From Cephalotrichum gorgonifer (Eukaryota; Ascomycota; Sordariomycetes; Microascales; Microascaceae), in NCBI GenBank assembly GCA_900312665.1, contig ONZQ02000001.1, forward strand, positions 3,430,875-3,494,874: DNA of 64,000 nt, in the 5' to 3' direction. This document shows positions 11,921-22,463 of this stretch, piece by piece. The number at the start of each line of letters is the position of its first letter. Within the stretch, counting starts at the first letter, position 1. The position numbers and the translations under genes were made by a program. The notes under the pieces are model-generated. The model worked only from the letters and a program-made list of their open reading frames with translations, was not told the origin of the DNA and did not search any database.

Positions 11921-13304
11921 TTACCTAGCCTCGGAATAGTCGTTAAGCGCAACACAAACGGCGCCGCGGTGGTGGCCGTTATACTGCCTAATGATGCTCT
12001 GCGTCGAGAGCTCCCAGAGCCGCGCGTAATGGTCCGAGCAGGCGGTAACGAGGTAGGCAGAGTCGGCGGAGAAGGCGCAGTCCCAGACCCAGCGCTGGTG
12101 GCCGGTGAGGGTGGCCTCGAGGGGGTAGGGATGGGGAGGGAGGCGGTCCATCTGGCCGGGCTCGATGTCACGGACCTCCCAGATCTTGGCGGTGTGGTCG
12201 GCCGAGCAGGTGGCGAGCTTCTTGACGTCCGGGGAGAGGAGAACGCGGGTGATGTACTCCTTGTGGGCGTTAAACTGGGCTACGGGAAGGATGTTTGTGC
12301 GCTCAAGGGACTGGGCCAGTTTCCAGATGAAGACGTTGCCCTGAGGACCTCGCCCTGTTAGTTTTGAGTGTTTACCCGCGTCGGGAAGTAAATGTGGTTG
12401 TGATATGTTTACGGTTTGAGTTGGGGGGGAAGGGATGGGAGTGGAAAGAAAGAGCAACACGTACGGCGTTGTTGGCGGCGCAGAGAAGGGAGCCATCGCT
12501 GGCAACGGTGACACTGGCGACAGACTGATCCTCCTCGGGGATAATATCGTGCGAGCAGTTATTCTCCGCCAGGTCCCAGATCCTCACGCTACCGCCCCTA
12601 TCACAGCTGATGATCTCTCCTTGGTTGGGGTGGATGACGACGTCGTTGACCGGGGAGGAGTGGTTATAGCTCCTCTGTATGGTGCCGCTCCTCGTCTCCC
12701 AGATCTTCACGGTGCCATCCTCGGACGAGGTGACCATCCACTTGCCCTCACAGTGGAAGGCGACGCCGGTGATGTTGCCGGTGTGGCCCTCGAAGGTGAG
12801 CACAGCATTCGGGTTCGTGGACTTGATGTCATAGAGCTTGACGGTATGGTGGCCCGCCGCGGCGAGGTAGCGCTTGTCCGGAGAGATGCAGAGGCGGTTG
12901 ACCTGCGACTCGGGGTGCTGGATCGTGCGGGAGCAGATGCCCGAGAGCGCCTCCCAGAATCTATTGGGCGGTTCATCTCGTCGTTAGCTCTCTCTCTCTC
13001 ATGCTCGCTGTATTCCTTGCCACCCCGGGGCTGGGCGATACAGCAGTTCGTCGCGGTTTTCGTGGGGGGTAGGTAAACCGGCGTCGGAAATGTGTCGTGG
13101 GAAGAAGCTCAAGGAACCAAAGAACTCATGATCGCACGGGGGGGGGGTAAGGGTGCGAACCTTATGGTGTGGTCATATCCCGCTGCGAGGGTGGAAGGTT
13201 AGCATTTGTTCTGTCTTGCAGCCGCGAGATAGGCGGAACGTGGGAGAATGGCACAGCGTGAAAGGAGATGGAGGGCCCTTACCCGTGCAAAGAATCACAG
13301 ACAT
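11921..13304 (-). CDS. lst8: Lst8, WD40 subunit of TOR complexes 1 and 2
   Basis: Four exons (13304-13283, 13182-13161, 12960-12465, 12340-11921) give 319 residues, the usual Lst8 length. The protein starts MSVILCTAGYDHTIRFWEAL and consists almost wholly of seven WD40 repeats, for example LTFEGHTGNITGVAF, SSEDGTVKIWE, DRGGSVRIWD, SADHTAKIWEV and TGHQRWVWDCAFS, ending GHHRGAVCVALNDYSEAR. Lst8 binds the TOR kinase domain and stabilises TORC1 and TORC2, coupling nutrient signals to growth. The first two exons are only 22 nt each; they are recognised because their splicing restores the conserved N terminus. The last intron acceptor was placed at CCTCAG to give the conserved NNAGNVFIWK join. The stop codon overlaps a donor-like GTAACT, but homologues end at this point. 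Confidence 0.95.
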
Positions 13305-13909
13305 ATCGACGGAGAGATGGGTTGGGCGACAAGTCTTGTGGTTTTGCGGCGCGGCGCTATGCCATGGCTCTCGAGATGCCGTGGCTGGTGGTGGTGGGCG
13401 GTGGTGGGTGGGCCTGAAATGATGCGGCGCGGGCCAATGCCCAGGAATTCAATGCCATTCGAACCGGCGGGACTGACTATTAATACCCCACTACATCCGT
13501 ACCAGGTCTCCCAGCTGCACCTCCAGACTCCCAGACCCAGAATTAGGAATTGGTCCCCACTTCGGGTCCCGACGAGAACCTGCTTCCTAATACGAGCTCG
13601 AGTACGACTCTAATACCAGAGCATGATTTGTCTTCGGGTTCACATCCCATTCTGTTTGTCCAGTCTTTCCTCATCTTTTCAAGTTCTTTTCTCTTATGCC
13701 ATGCACTTGAATTCTGAAATAGACACCATAGGATGCTGGATATAAAAATATGAAGGAACACGGTATCTAAATGCACTCGAATCTAGGCATGTGTCTGAAT
13801 ATACAGCAGCAGTACACAGATGGCTTAGAAAAGTCCAAACAAAAAAAAAACACCAAAAAGCAGAGCCCCAGACTCAGCTCACGTTAAAGCACCGAGATAT
13901 ACAAGCAAT
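13305..13909. other. intergenic between lst8 and the aconitase gene
   Basis: Promoter of lst8 and 3' flank of the aconitase gene. No further gene is supported. Confidence 0.5.
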
Positions 13910-16428
13910 CTATTGCGACGCCAGCTTCGACAGCAGATTCAACGCGCTCCCCGCGAGGATAAAGTCCGCCTGGTCCTTAGAAACCGCGTGCTTCGTCTTG
14001 ATCAGGATCTCCTCGCCGTCTCCCCTCTTCACCGCGAGGCTCACGTCACCCGTGCCCCCGTTCTTCAACATGTCGTAGAGGCCCACCGTGCGGACCGAGT
14101 CTCCCGCGCCGATGAGGTCGTAGTCCGCCTCGTTCTCGAACACGAGCGGCACGACACCCTGCTTCTTCAGGTTCGTCTCGTGGATGCGCGCGAAGGACTT
14201 GGTCAGCACCACCCGCGCGCCGAGATACCGTGGCTGCAGCGCCGCGTGCTCCCTGGCGCTGCCCTCGCCGTAGTTGTGCTCCGCCACGACGAGCCACTCC
14301 TGGCCCCTCTCCTTCCAGAGCTGGCCCAGCTGGGGGATGGTGTGCTTCGTGCCGTCGAGGTCGTACGCGGCGTTGACCTCGCCCGTCTCGCCGTTCACGG
14401 CGGTGTTCAGCGTGTTCGTGCTGATGTTGGGGAGGTGGCCCTTGTACTTCAGCCAGGGCCCGGCGGCGGAGATGGTGTCCGTCGTGCACTTCCCGGTCAC
14501 CTTCACGAGGACTCGCAGGCCGGTCAGGTCACCCTCCGGGAAAGGCTCGAACGGCTCGAGGAGGGCTAGACGATCCGAGGATGGCGAAATGGCGATGTCG
14601 ACGCTAGCATCGGCCGGCTGCGAGAGGGGGAGAAGAGACTCCTCGCCGGCCACGAAGGGTGTGGGAGGGCCCTCAAGACCACGGGGGCTCGAGAAGCGGA
14701 ATTCCTTGCCGTCGGGCGTCTTGAGGGAGTCGGTCATGGGGTTGAAGGTCGTCGAGCCGGCGAAGGCCATGGCGGTAACGATCTCGGGCGACGCGAGGAA
14801 GTTCATCGTGTCCGGGTTCCCGTCGTTGCGCCCACGGAAGTTGCGGTTGTAGGAGGTCAGGATGGCGTTGGGCGTTCCCTTCGTGATACCGTCCTGGCGC
14901 TGCCACTGGCCGATGCAGGGACCGCAGGCGTTCGAGAGGACAATACCGCCAGCGGCCTCGAACGTCTTCAGGGTCCCGTCCCTCTCGAGAGTTGCCCTGA
15001 TCTGCTCGCTGCCGGGGGTGATGTAGAAGGGAGCCGCGGGCTTGAGGCCAGCTTCCGCGGCCTCGGTTAGCAAGCTCTCAACGCGGGTCATGTCCTCGTA
15101 CGAGCTGTTGGTGCAGCTTCCGATAAGCCCAGCGGACAGCTTCTCCGGCCAGTTCTCTGCCTTGACAGTCTCCTTGAACTTGGATAGCGGCGTAGACAGG
15201 TCGGGCGTGAAGGGCCCGTTGATGTACGGCTCCAGCTCGGAGAGGTTGATGTTGATAACCTGGTCGTACTCAGCCCCGGCATCGGCCTTGAACCGGAAGT
15301 GGAGGTCCTCGGAGGCACCAGTCCCAGGGTACGCCTGGAAGGCCTCGGCGTTCTTGCTGGCTTGCCCGCGGCGCGTGGACTCGAGGTATCGGCTTGACGC
15401 CGCCGTGTACGGGAAGATGGACGTGGTGGCGCCAACCTCGGCACCCATGTTGCAGATGGTCGCCATACCCGTGCAGCTCAACGTCTCCACGCCGGGGCCG
15501 AAGTACTCGATGATGAACCCGGTACCGCCACGCACAGTTAGCTGACCAGCGAGGTTGAGAATAACGTCCTTGGCGGCGACCCAGTCGTTGAGCTTGCCGG
15601 TCAGGTTGACACCGAGAATCTTGGGCGCCTTGAGCTCCCACGGCGCGCCGACGAGGGCCTCGACGGCGTCAGCGCCGCCGACCCCGATGGTTATGGTGGT
15701 GAGACCTCCGGCGTTCGGGCTGTGGCTGTCCGTCCCGAGCATCATGAGGCCGGGGAGGGCGTAGTTCTCCAGCACGGTCTGGTGGATGATACCTGCGCCG
15801 GGCGGCCAGAAGTCCATGCCGTATTTCTTCGCCGCAGACTCGAGGAAGTCGAAGACCTCCTTGTTCGTCTCGATACCCGCCGACAAGTCGCTCGCCGCTC
15901 CGCTCGAACCCACGATCAGGTGGTCGCAGTGGATGCTGGCGGGGATGGCCGGCCGCGGAAGGTTGCAGGTCATGAACTGCAGCAGAGCCATCTGCGCGGA
16001 GGCGTCCTGCATGTTCACGCGGTCGGGGTTGAGGCGCAGATTCACCTTGCCGCGAATGTTCTTTCCATTGTCGGTGTTGGTGAGGAGGTTCTCCTCGACG
16101 TTGTTGAGGTGGCTGTAGAGGATCTTCTCGGCGAGAGTGAGCCGCTGCTTTCCGAGCACGCGCCGGACCTGGGCGTACTTGTTGTAGAGCTTCTCGTAAA
16201 CGGGCGTGGGGAGGTTGGGGCCCGAGGGCGTCGAGTATCGTCGTCCACTCGACACGGGGCGTAGGACCGAGGGCCGGGGGCAACCCCGCTGTAGGAGACC
16301 CTTCAAGATTCAGTTAGCTTAGAGTAAAGGCTCATAATAGGAAGTGGTGACGAGAATAAGGGTACAGAAAGGTTCACCCATACCCTTGCGAGGTGGCCAG
16401 AGTGCCTGGCGAGTTCAATTGGCGCCAT
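13910..16428 (-). CDS. aco2: mitochondrial aconitate hydratase, Aco2 type
   Basis: Two exons, 16428-16384 (first 15 codons) and 16288-13910, give about 807 residues. The N terminus is Arg/Ser-rich with few acids (VLRPVSSGRRYST), fitting a mitochondrial presequence. The aconitase swivel and catalytic domains are complete: the 4Fe-4S ligands are Cys in IGSCTNSS (about residue 407) and both Cys in NACGPCIGQW (about 470 and 473); the C-terminal domain has YGEGSAREHAALQPRYLG. The start of the mature region, KQRLTLAEKILYSHL, resembles yeast Aco2 rather than Aco1. In yeast and Aspergillus this paralogue takes part in lysine synthesis (homocitrate dehydration) besides having aconitase activity. The first-exon ATG at 16428 is chosen because the large exon has no ATG at its 5' end; an acceptor 15 bases earlier (GAAG) is possible and would add five residues. 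Confidence 0.93.
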
Positions 16429-17085
16429 GGTGGATTGCCTGCCTTTGGTTTGCGCCAGGGAAAGCCGAGAGTCGCTACTGAAGTTCAAAAAATAGAAATA
16501 AATGTCACGGACGAGTAGCAGTGAGAGGAAACAAATACTTGCACCCTATTCGACGGTTTTGGAAATTGTGGGGCTCTTCTCCAGACTCAGGTCCGGTTCC
16601 GGCGGCCACTAGCTCCGTAATTTTCTACAAGTGGGTGTTCTCACCGGATGGCATAATGAGAGCACGATATTACCCCAGATTCTCCTTGGCGGGTGTAATT
16701 GGATACAGTTTCTGGCTTGCAGACTCATATTATTCATGCATCTAGATGTGCATACTCGTATGTGAGTGTAGAACTGTTGAAGTAGTACAGGAGTAATAGC
16801 ACACGACACAACACCAAGTCCAGCCAAGACTCTATTAGCCCCAGATGTAGCAAGAAGACGGGGTGAAGCTCCCTCATCGGTCAAGAAGAAAAAGTAGAAG
16901 AAAAATGCCATCCGTGTGGTATCACCTGTTGATCCTTGACCCATAACTCCTCCCGAGATAACATTGTCGCCATCATGAAGCCTCCCAAGACACGCCCTTG
17001 TTCCCATCCCAAAATAAATGCAAGGTCCAGACACTCATGCCCGTCCATGCCCACCTATATCCCTCTTGCCAGGCTCATTGGGGGC
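16429..17085. other. intergenic
   Basis: Upstream region of the aconitase gene and 3' flank of the next minus-strand gene. I see no gene or RNA in it. Confidence 0.5.
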
Positions 17086-18222
17086 TCATTTGATACCGCT
17101 AGGACCGAGGAGGCCTTTCCAGGGCAATCCCGCCTTCTGCCGTCTCTCAATCTCTCTCTGTCTCTCCAGAGACTTCTGCCGGCATTTTCTCATCCAAGCC
17201 GTCGCTCTCAACCACTCCGGGTTCGATTTCACTATATCGGGAAGTTCCGACTCTGGGACATCGCCAAAATCCACATGGCGGCCGAATTCTGAGTCTTTCC
17301 TGGCAGGGTGCGCGGAGGTGGCCTGTCTCACCAAGGCCTCTTGCAATCGCTTCGCTTGCATCCGCTCTACCGCCTTGCCGAAGTTTTCTTTCCGCGTGCC
17401 TCGGAACATAATTTCCTCCTCCTTCTTCCTGTGCCATTCCTCCGACCGCTTGTGCGTCCAGTGTATTCTTGGGTCCATGTGGACATACAAACAGGGCGTG
17501 GCTCGCTGTGATTGCCCGGCGGTTATATCGGGCCGATTCTGCTGGGGAGCCCGGTTTGTCCTCACAAACAAACGACCCCGGGGCAGTTGGGCAGTTCCGT
17601 CCTGTCCATATATAAGCGAGTCGAACTCCTCCTCGCTCAAACGGCCTTTGGATGACGGCCTTTCTCCGGCGAACAAGCCAGACTCTTGACGGCTTAGTGT
17701 TGTCCCGTTAGGCCTCTGGCTGCTATCCTGCCGAGTGATCGATTCAAACTCATGCGCTGGGTTCCCGCTCGTTCGAACGAACTCATCGACGACGGCCATC
17801 ACCTCGCCAGAGTCACTATCGTCGACAGTGCCCACGCGCTTCCGCTTAGCCCGCGATTTCGCAGCATTCGCGAGTGGCGCCGCGGTTGGATTCTCTGTTC
17901 GCCGTGCCCTATCGGGGGTCGTCATGGCCCAATTCTGAGATGCTGGCGTCTCCCCGAAAGTGTATATATCCTGGTAGCTCTTTCCACTGGCCGGTTGGCT
18001 GTGACGCGACCGCTTCTTGACCCTATTGATACTTTCACCGAGAGGCATATACCTCGGAGCTTCTGAGGAATGCGTATCCCTCTTTTCAGTCGGCTGATGT
18101 GGCTTAGACGGCCCCCTAAACAAGGACCGAGAGGTACTGGTGCCATCAAAATCCTTACTCCTGCGCGAGGGAGGGGTGGGTGGCCCATGCATAGCCCTCT
18201 CCTGGGTACGTGAGAAATCCAT
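17086..18222 (-). CDS. hypothetical basic protein with charged C-terminal helix region
   Basis: I do not recognise this gene. From ATG at 18222 it encodes 378 residues. The first half is Ser/Pro/Arg-rich and probably disordered, with a likely nuclear localisation run (KSRAKRKRV). The second half looks folded: a segment LFVRTNRAPQQNRPD, then a hydrophobic/aromatic stretch PCLYVHMDPRIHWTHKRSEEW leading into a charged helix (KKEEEIMFRGTRKENFGKAVERMQAKRLQEALVRQ, only part quoted as a block), and a conserved-looking tail WLRATAWMRKCRQ. The frame stays open upstream to 18309, where it meets a CTTCTAG acceptor, so a short 5' exon may exist; I could not find a convincing donor and ATG for it. A nuclear role is inferred only from the basic patch. 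Confidence 0.6.
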   Translation of the reverse strand: MDFSRTQERAMHGPPTPPSRRSKDFDGTSTSRSLFRGPSKPHQPTEKRDTHSSEAPRYMPLGESINRVKKRSRHSQPASGKSYQDIYTFGETPASQNWAMTTPDRARRTENPTAAPLANAAKSRAKRKRVGTVDDSDSGEVMAVVDEFVRTSGNPAHEFESITRQDSSQRPNGTTLSRQESGLFAGERPSSKGRLSEEEFDSLIYGQDGTAQLPRGRLFVRTNRAPQQNRPDITAGQSQRATPCLYVHMDPRIHWTHKRSEEWHRKKEEEIMFRGTRKENFGKAVERMQAKRLQEALVRQATSAHPARKDSEFGRHVDFGDVPESELPDIVKSNPEWLRATAWMRKCRQKSLERQREIERRQKAGLPWKGLLGPSGIK

Positions 18223-19666
18223 GCTCAAACGCACGCCCGGTCCAGCTACCCGCCCGCCTGATGTGAATTGCTCCCGCCTGTCCAAGACTCTAGGGGTGGA
18301 AGGCGATAACTAGAAGAGAAGATTTGTGGTCAGCGCGCAAGGCCAGAATTCGGCAACGCAGGCTTTGATGGTCGTGACGCATTTTGTCAGGCTTCATTCA
18401 GGTTATTCGTTCTGTCACCATATGAGGCCACAGCGGTTTTAGACCAGGGGCCACCCGAGAACAACCAAGCCAGCCCGACAGCGAAAAAGAAAGCCAGTGG
18501 GCTGGCAGAGGACCCCGAGGAATCCTCTGTTGGGCATTGCCTTTGGTCCCGAGATCAGAAAGCTCAAGCTGAAGTGAACTCGTAACTCCAAATTTGCCCG
18601 TGGTTCATATTTTTGCTTCCACCAGGGGGTAAACAATGAGGGAGGTTTGTATATCCCCAATGCGATGAGAAGGCAAGACCGCCGTAAAAGACCAAGTCTG
18701 AGCAGGCGGTGAGTTGAGGCTGCTCGGATGGACCCCAGAATAACCCCGGAAGGGTCCGTGGTCTGACCTTTTACCATAAACTCATCACGATGAAGCCCAC
18801 AATGCGCCAAGTAAAACTTGCGCCCTTAGTAAAGGAAGGAAAGCCGTACCTACTTGATGGGCAAATAATCCCTAGGTTGCCTACCTCCCTCAGTCCTCCG
18901 ACAAAAGCCACAGCCGCTCAGAAACCTCGTCAAACATCCGAAGGAGGCACGGCGAACCTGTGGGCTGGCGGAACTGGAATGATGCTCGTCGCGCCGGTCG
19001 CGAGTCTCAAGTCTCGATGAGAAGGGTGATGGTGAACGGATGGATCGGCGTTTATAAATATCGGCGCTCCCTTGCACGATGTCAGGGGTAGAGTTGATTC
19101 GTGAGAGGCGAATGAACCGCACTCCTTACATAGGGGAGGGCGCGACGAAGTAGATAAGGCGGGGCGACATAGTCTTCGCGTGGTTGAGGTTGAATGTTGG
19201 AGGGAGAATCCAAGGCTGGATGTGGGAAGGTGGTTATTATATTAGTTCTAATATATGGTGCTGTTGTCGTGAATCCTTCAGCCAATGGCGCCTATGTATA
19301 TGGTACCGTGTGTTGCGTTATTAACACTTATATGCTCGAGTATATGGTACTACCAATTGTACGCGAGTTAGACGTGTTCGTACCCAGCCTTGAGCTAGAG
19401 TGGGGCAGCCTGATGCGGGGACCTGCACCACTATAATTTGACAAGTATGATAACAGGTTTCTGGACTTCACATGGACGCTAAAGCCAGCGCCTGTGGTCT
19501 CACTCCCCCGACTGTCCGCTCCATCATACCAAGCCTGGCTGGCTCTCTCGCGCGCATCTCCCGTGACTAGGCGTCGTGCTCGCGCAATTCGACCTCGGCC
19601 TCTCGATTCTTCCGTCCCCAGATACCTATCACTGATCTCATCAACGTCGACTCCCTCCTGCTTCCA
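18223..19666. other. intergenic, divergent promoters
   Basis: Separates the minus-strand hypothetical gene from the plus-strand scy1 gene. Contains an AT-rich stretch with ATATAT steps near 19230-19360. The possible missing first exon of the minus-strand gene would lie near 18310-18450. No other gene is supported. Confidence 0.45.
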
Positions 19667-22463
19667 ATGGACTTTCTCAAGTCGGCCGTGGCATCGGCCA
19701 TAGCTAAGGGTCCTCCCTTTCCGTACTCATTCGGCGAAAAAGTCGACATTGACGAGTCTATATGGACCCTGAGCAACGGGACCAAACGGGTAGGCAAACA
19801 ACAAACCCCCCCCCTTTTTCCCCAACCCAGGTCGTGTCCAGTCGATAGCGACGAGAGCCTCGCTAACGCGCAACAGGAGGACGGGTCCAGGTGCAGCATA
19901 TTCTCCTTCGACATAGCCGCCAACCGATCGCGCCTACCACTCGCTCGAAACGCGTTGAAGAAACTCCGAACCTTGCGCCATCCTGGTGTCATCAAGGTTC
20001 TCGATACAGTCGAGGTGTGCATACCACGCATCTTGCTTGAGATGCTACCTATCTAACTCGAGTTTGACAGACGGACAGTTACATCTATATAGCAACAGAA
20101 CGTCTCGTACCGTTGCGATGGCACGTGAAGAGGAAGTCCCTTTCTCCTGAAGCTATAAAATGGGGGCTCCATAGTGTTGCGGTATGTCTTGACCTCCCCC
20201 CCTTTTTTCGTCTATTTTCTTTCCCTACGCCTATCTGCCCATCGTTCTTGTCTAGATCTTGGGACCGGTGAGCTAACCAGCCACCTTCAGAATACCCTGA
20301 AGTTCATTAATAAGGACGCCGCATCCATCCACGGGAGCATCAAGGTCGGCTCCATATACACGTCTGAGAGCGGCGAGTGGAAGCTTGGGGGTTTCGAGGT
20401 TCTGAGCGCCGTTAAGGATGACGAGGCCATAATATACGTAAGATGCTGTCGAGTCATACGCGGGCTGCCCCCTTTTTTTTCCCGCTCCCTCTAACGTCTG
20501 CTCTTAGACATATGGCAGCCTGGTTCCCGGAGTCAACCTCTATTACCCTCCCGAGTTGGCTCGCGGCGGCTGGGACGCGATTAAAAAGGGTCCTCACTCG
20601 GCGGTCGACTCGTTCAACTTTGGAACATTGATCTACGAGGCTTTCAACAGCACCTTCACGAGTGTGGATCAGGCCGGGCAAACAACTGGGATCCCTCCCA
20701 CGATGCACGCCAGCTACAAACGCCTCGTAAACGCCAACCCAAAAGCTCGCGTCAGCGTGGCTAATTTTCTCGATCAAGGCCGCCGGAGCGGCTCCTTCTT
20801 TGATGTCCCTCTTATTAAGCTGACTGACGATATCGACAATCTCGGTGTAAAGTCGCCCGGGGAGAAGGAAGAGTTTCTAAGGTGCGTTAGGCATGGAATC
20901 ATGGAGACGTAGCTTGAGCTAACATCCCACAGTGATCTTGGCGAACAGCTGGAAGACTTCCCTGAGGATTTCCTAAAAATGAAGGTCCTGCCGGAGTTGC
21001 TCAAATCGGCCGAATTCGGTGGCGGAGGTCCCAAAGCCTTAGAGGTCGTCATGAAGATCGCAGCCGGCCTCCCTAGCGACGATTTCGACTCGAATGTGAC
21101 TCCAGTTGTTATTCGGCTCTTTGGAAACCCTGACCGAGCTCTCCGGGTCTCTCTCCTAGACAATCTTCCCCTCATCATTGAGCGTCTGCCTCAGCGGGTC
21201 GTCAACGACAAGATCTTCCCACAGCTGGTGTGTCCAACCATAACTGAACTCTTCCCTCCCTCCCTCACGATGAAGCCATTTTTTGGTAGTCGTATTCTAA
21301 TTCGGCCCCCCTAGGTTACCGGGTTTACCGACTTGGCCCCCCTTGTTCGAGAACAAACGTTGAAATCCGTGCTCGTCATTGTTCCCAAACTATCCGACCG
21401 CACAATCAACGGCGAGCTATTAAGATACCTCGCCAAGACAGCGAATGACGAACAGCCGGGTATTCGAGCAAATACGACAATCTGCTTGGGCAAAATTGCC
21501 AAACATCTGAACAGCTCGACCAGGGGTAAGGTTCTGATCGCTGCGTTTTCACGAGCTTTACGTGATCCGTTTGTTCACGCGAGAAACGCCTCCTTGATGG
21601 CGCTCGCCGCGACCGCCGATCACTTCGGCGACGAAGACTCTGCGACGCGGATCCTTCCATCCGTGTGCCCGTCATTACTTGACAAGGAACAAGTCATTCG
21701 CGACCAGGCTAGCAAGACTGTCGATGTATACCTGCAGAAGGTCCGGAAGGCGGCTGAATCAATGCCGGCTAGTGCTCTGCCCCCCACGAACACATCTGAT
21801 GGCTCAGCTGCACCTCGGATGGGTACACCGCAACCAGCCGAGGGCGGTGCATCATCGTGGGCCGGGTGGGCGATTTCTTCATTCACCAATAAGATGTCCA
21901 CTGCTGCCGGCGAGATCCAAGCCAACGGATCTGCTTCCCCCAACCCCACCCCCTCACCTGGACCTGCCGCCTCGAAGGCTAGCACCCTGGCTTCTGCCTC
22001 GACGCTCCACCGGCAAGCTGTCACATCGCCGCCGCCGCCGATATCACGCACCGCATCCTCGACCGGAACCAAAGCCGCTGCTATGTTCCAAGACGATGAG
22101 GATGGCGCAGACGATGGCGCAGATGCGTGGGGTGATATGGGCGACGACACTTTCTTTGATGATTCGAATGATACAAGCCCCAAGGCGAGCGCCAAAGCCA
22201 CTTCAGCTCCCAGTCTTCCTTACGATGATGGCGGAGAACCCGACTTCAGTGGGTGGCTTGCCGCCCAATCTCAAAAGAAAACTGGAAACAAGCCGTTACC
22301 TAAGGGCCTCGCCAAGCCAAAGACATCAACAATTGGAGCTCCGAAGACAGCATCTTCTGTGAAGAAAGCGGCCTCTTCAAGACCGGCTGTCACCAAGAAG
22401 ATAGACATGAAACCTAAGGAATCTGAAGTCGACGAGGACGACGCCTGGGGTGATGGTTGGTAA
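19667..22463 (+). CDS. scy1: Scy1-family pseudokinase with HEAT repeats
   Basis: Seven exons (19667-19789, 19877-20014, 20071-20181, 20291-20437, 20508-20881, 20933-21227, 21315-22463) give 778 residues. The N-terminal third is kinase-like but catalytically dead: the position of the ATP-binding lysine reads SIFSF, the HRD loop is replaced by IHGSIKV, and DFG by GGFEV. HEAT-type helical repeats follow (from about residue 300 to 580; for example IRANTTICLGKIAKHLN and FVHARNASLMALAATADHF). The tail is Pro/Ser/Ala-rich and ends DEDDAWGDGW, the acidic Trp-Gly tail typical of the family. Scy1/SCYL1 proteins act at the Golgi with COPI coatomer and in tRNA export. Introns are 51-109 bp with standard signals. 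Conservation of fold with loss of catalytic residues is a family property, not damage. Confidence 0.93.

Noticed and set aside
19667..20500. Loss of kinase catalytic residues in Scy1 as a sign of pseudogenisation
   Set aside because: The whole Scy1 family lacks these residues; frame, introns and HEAT repeats are intact.
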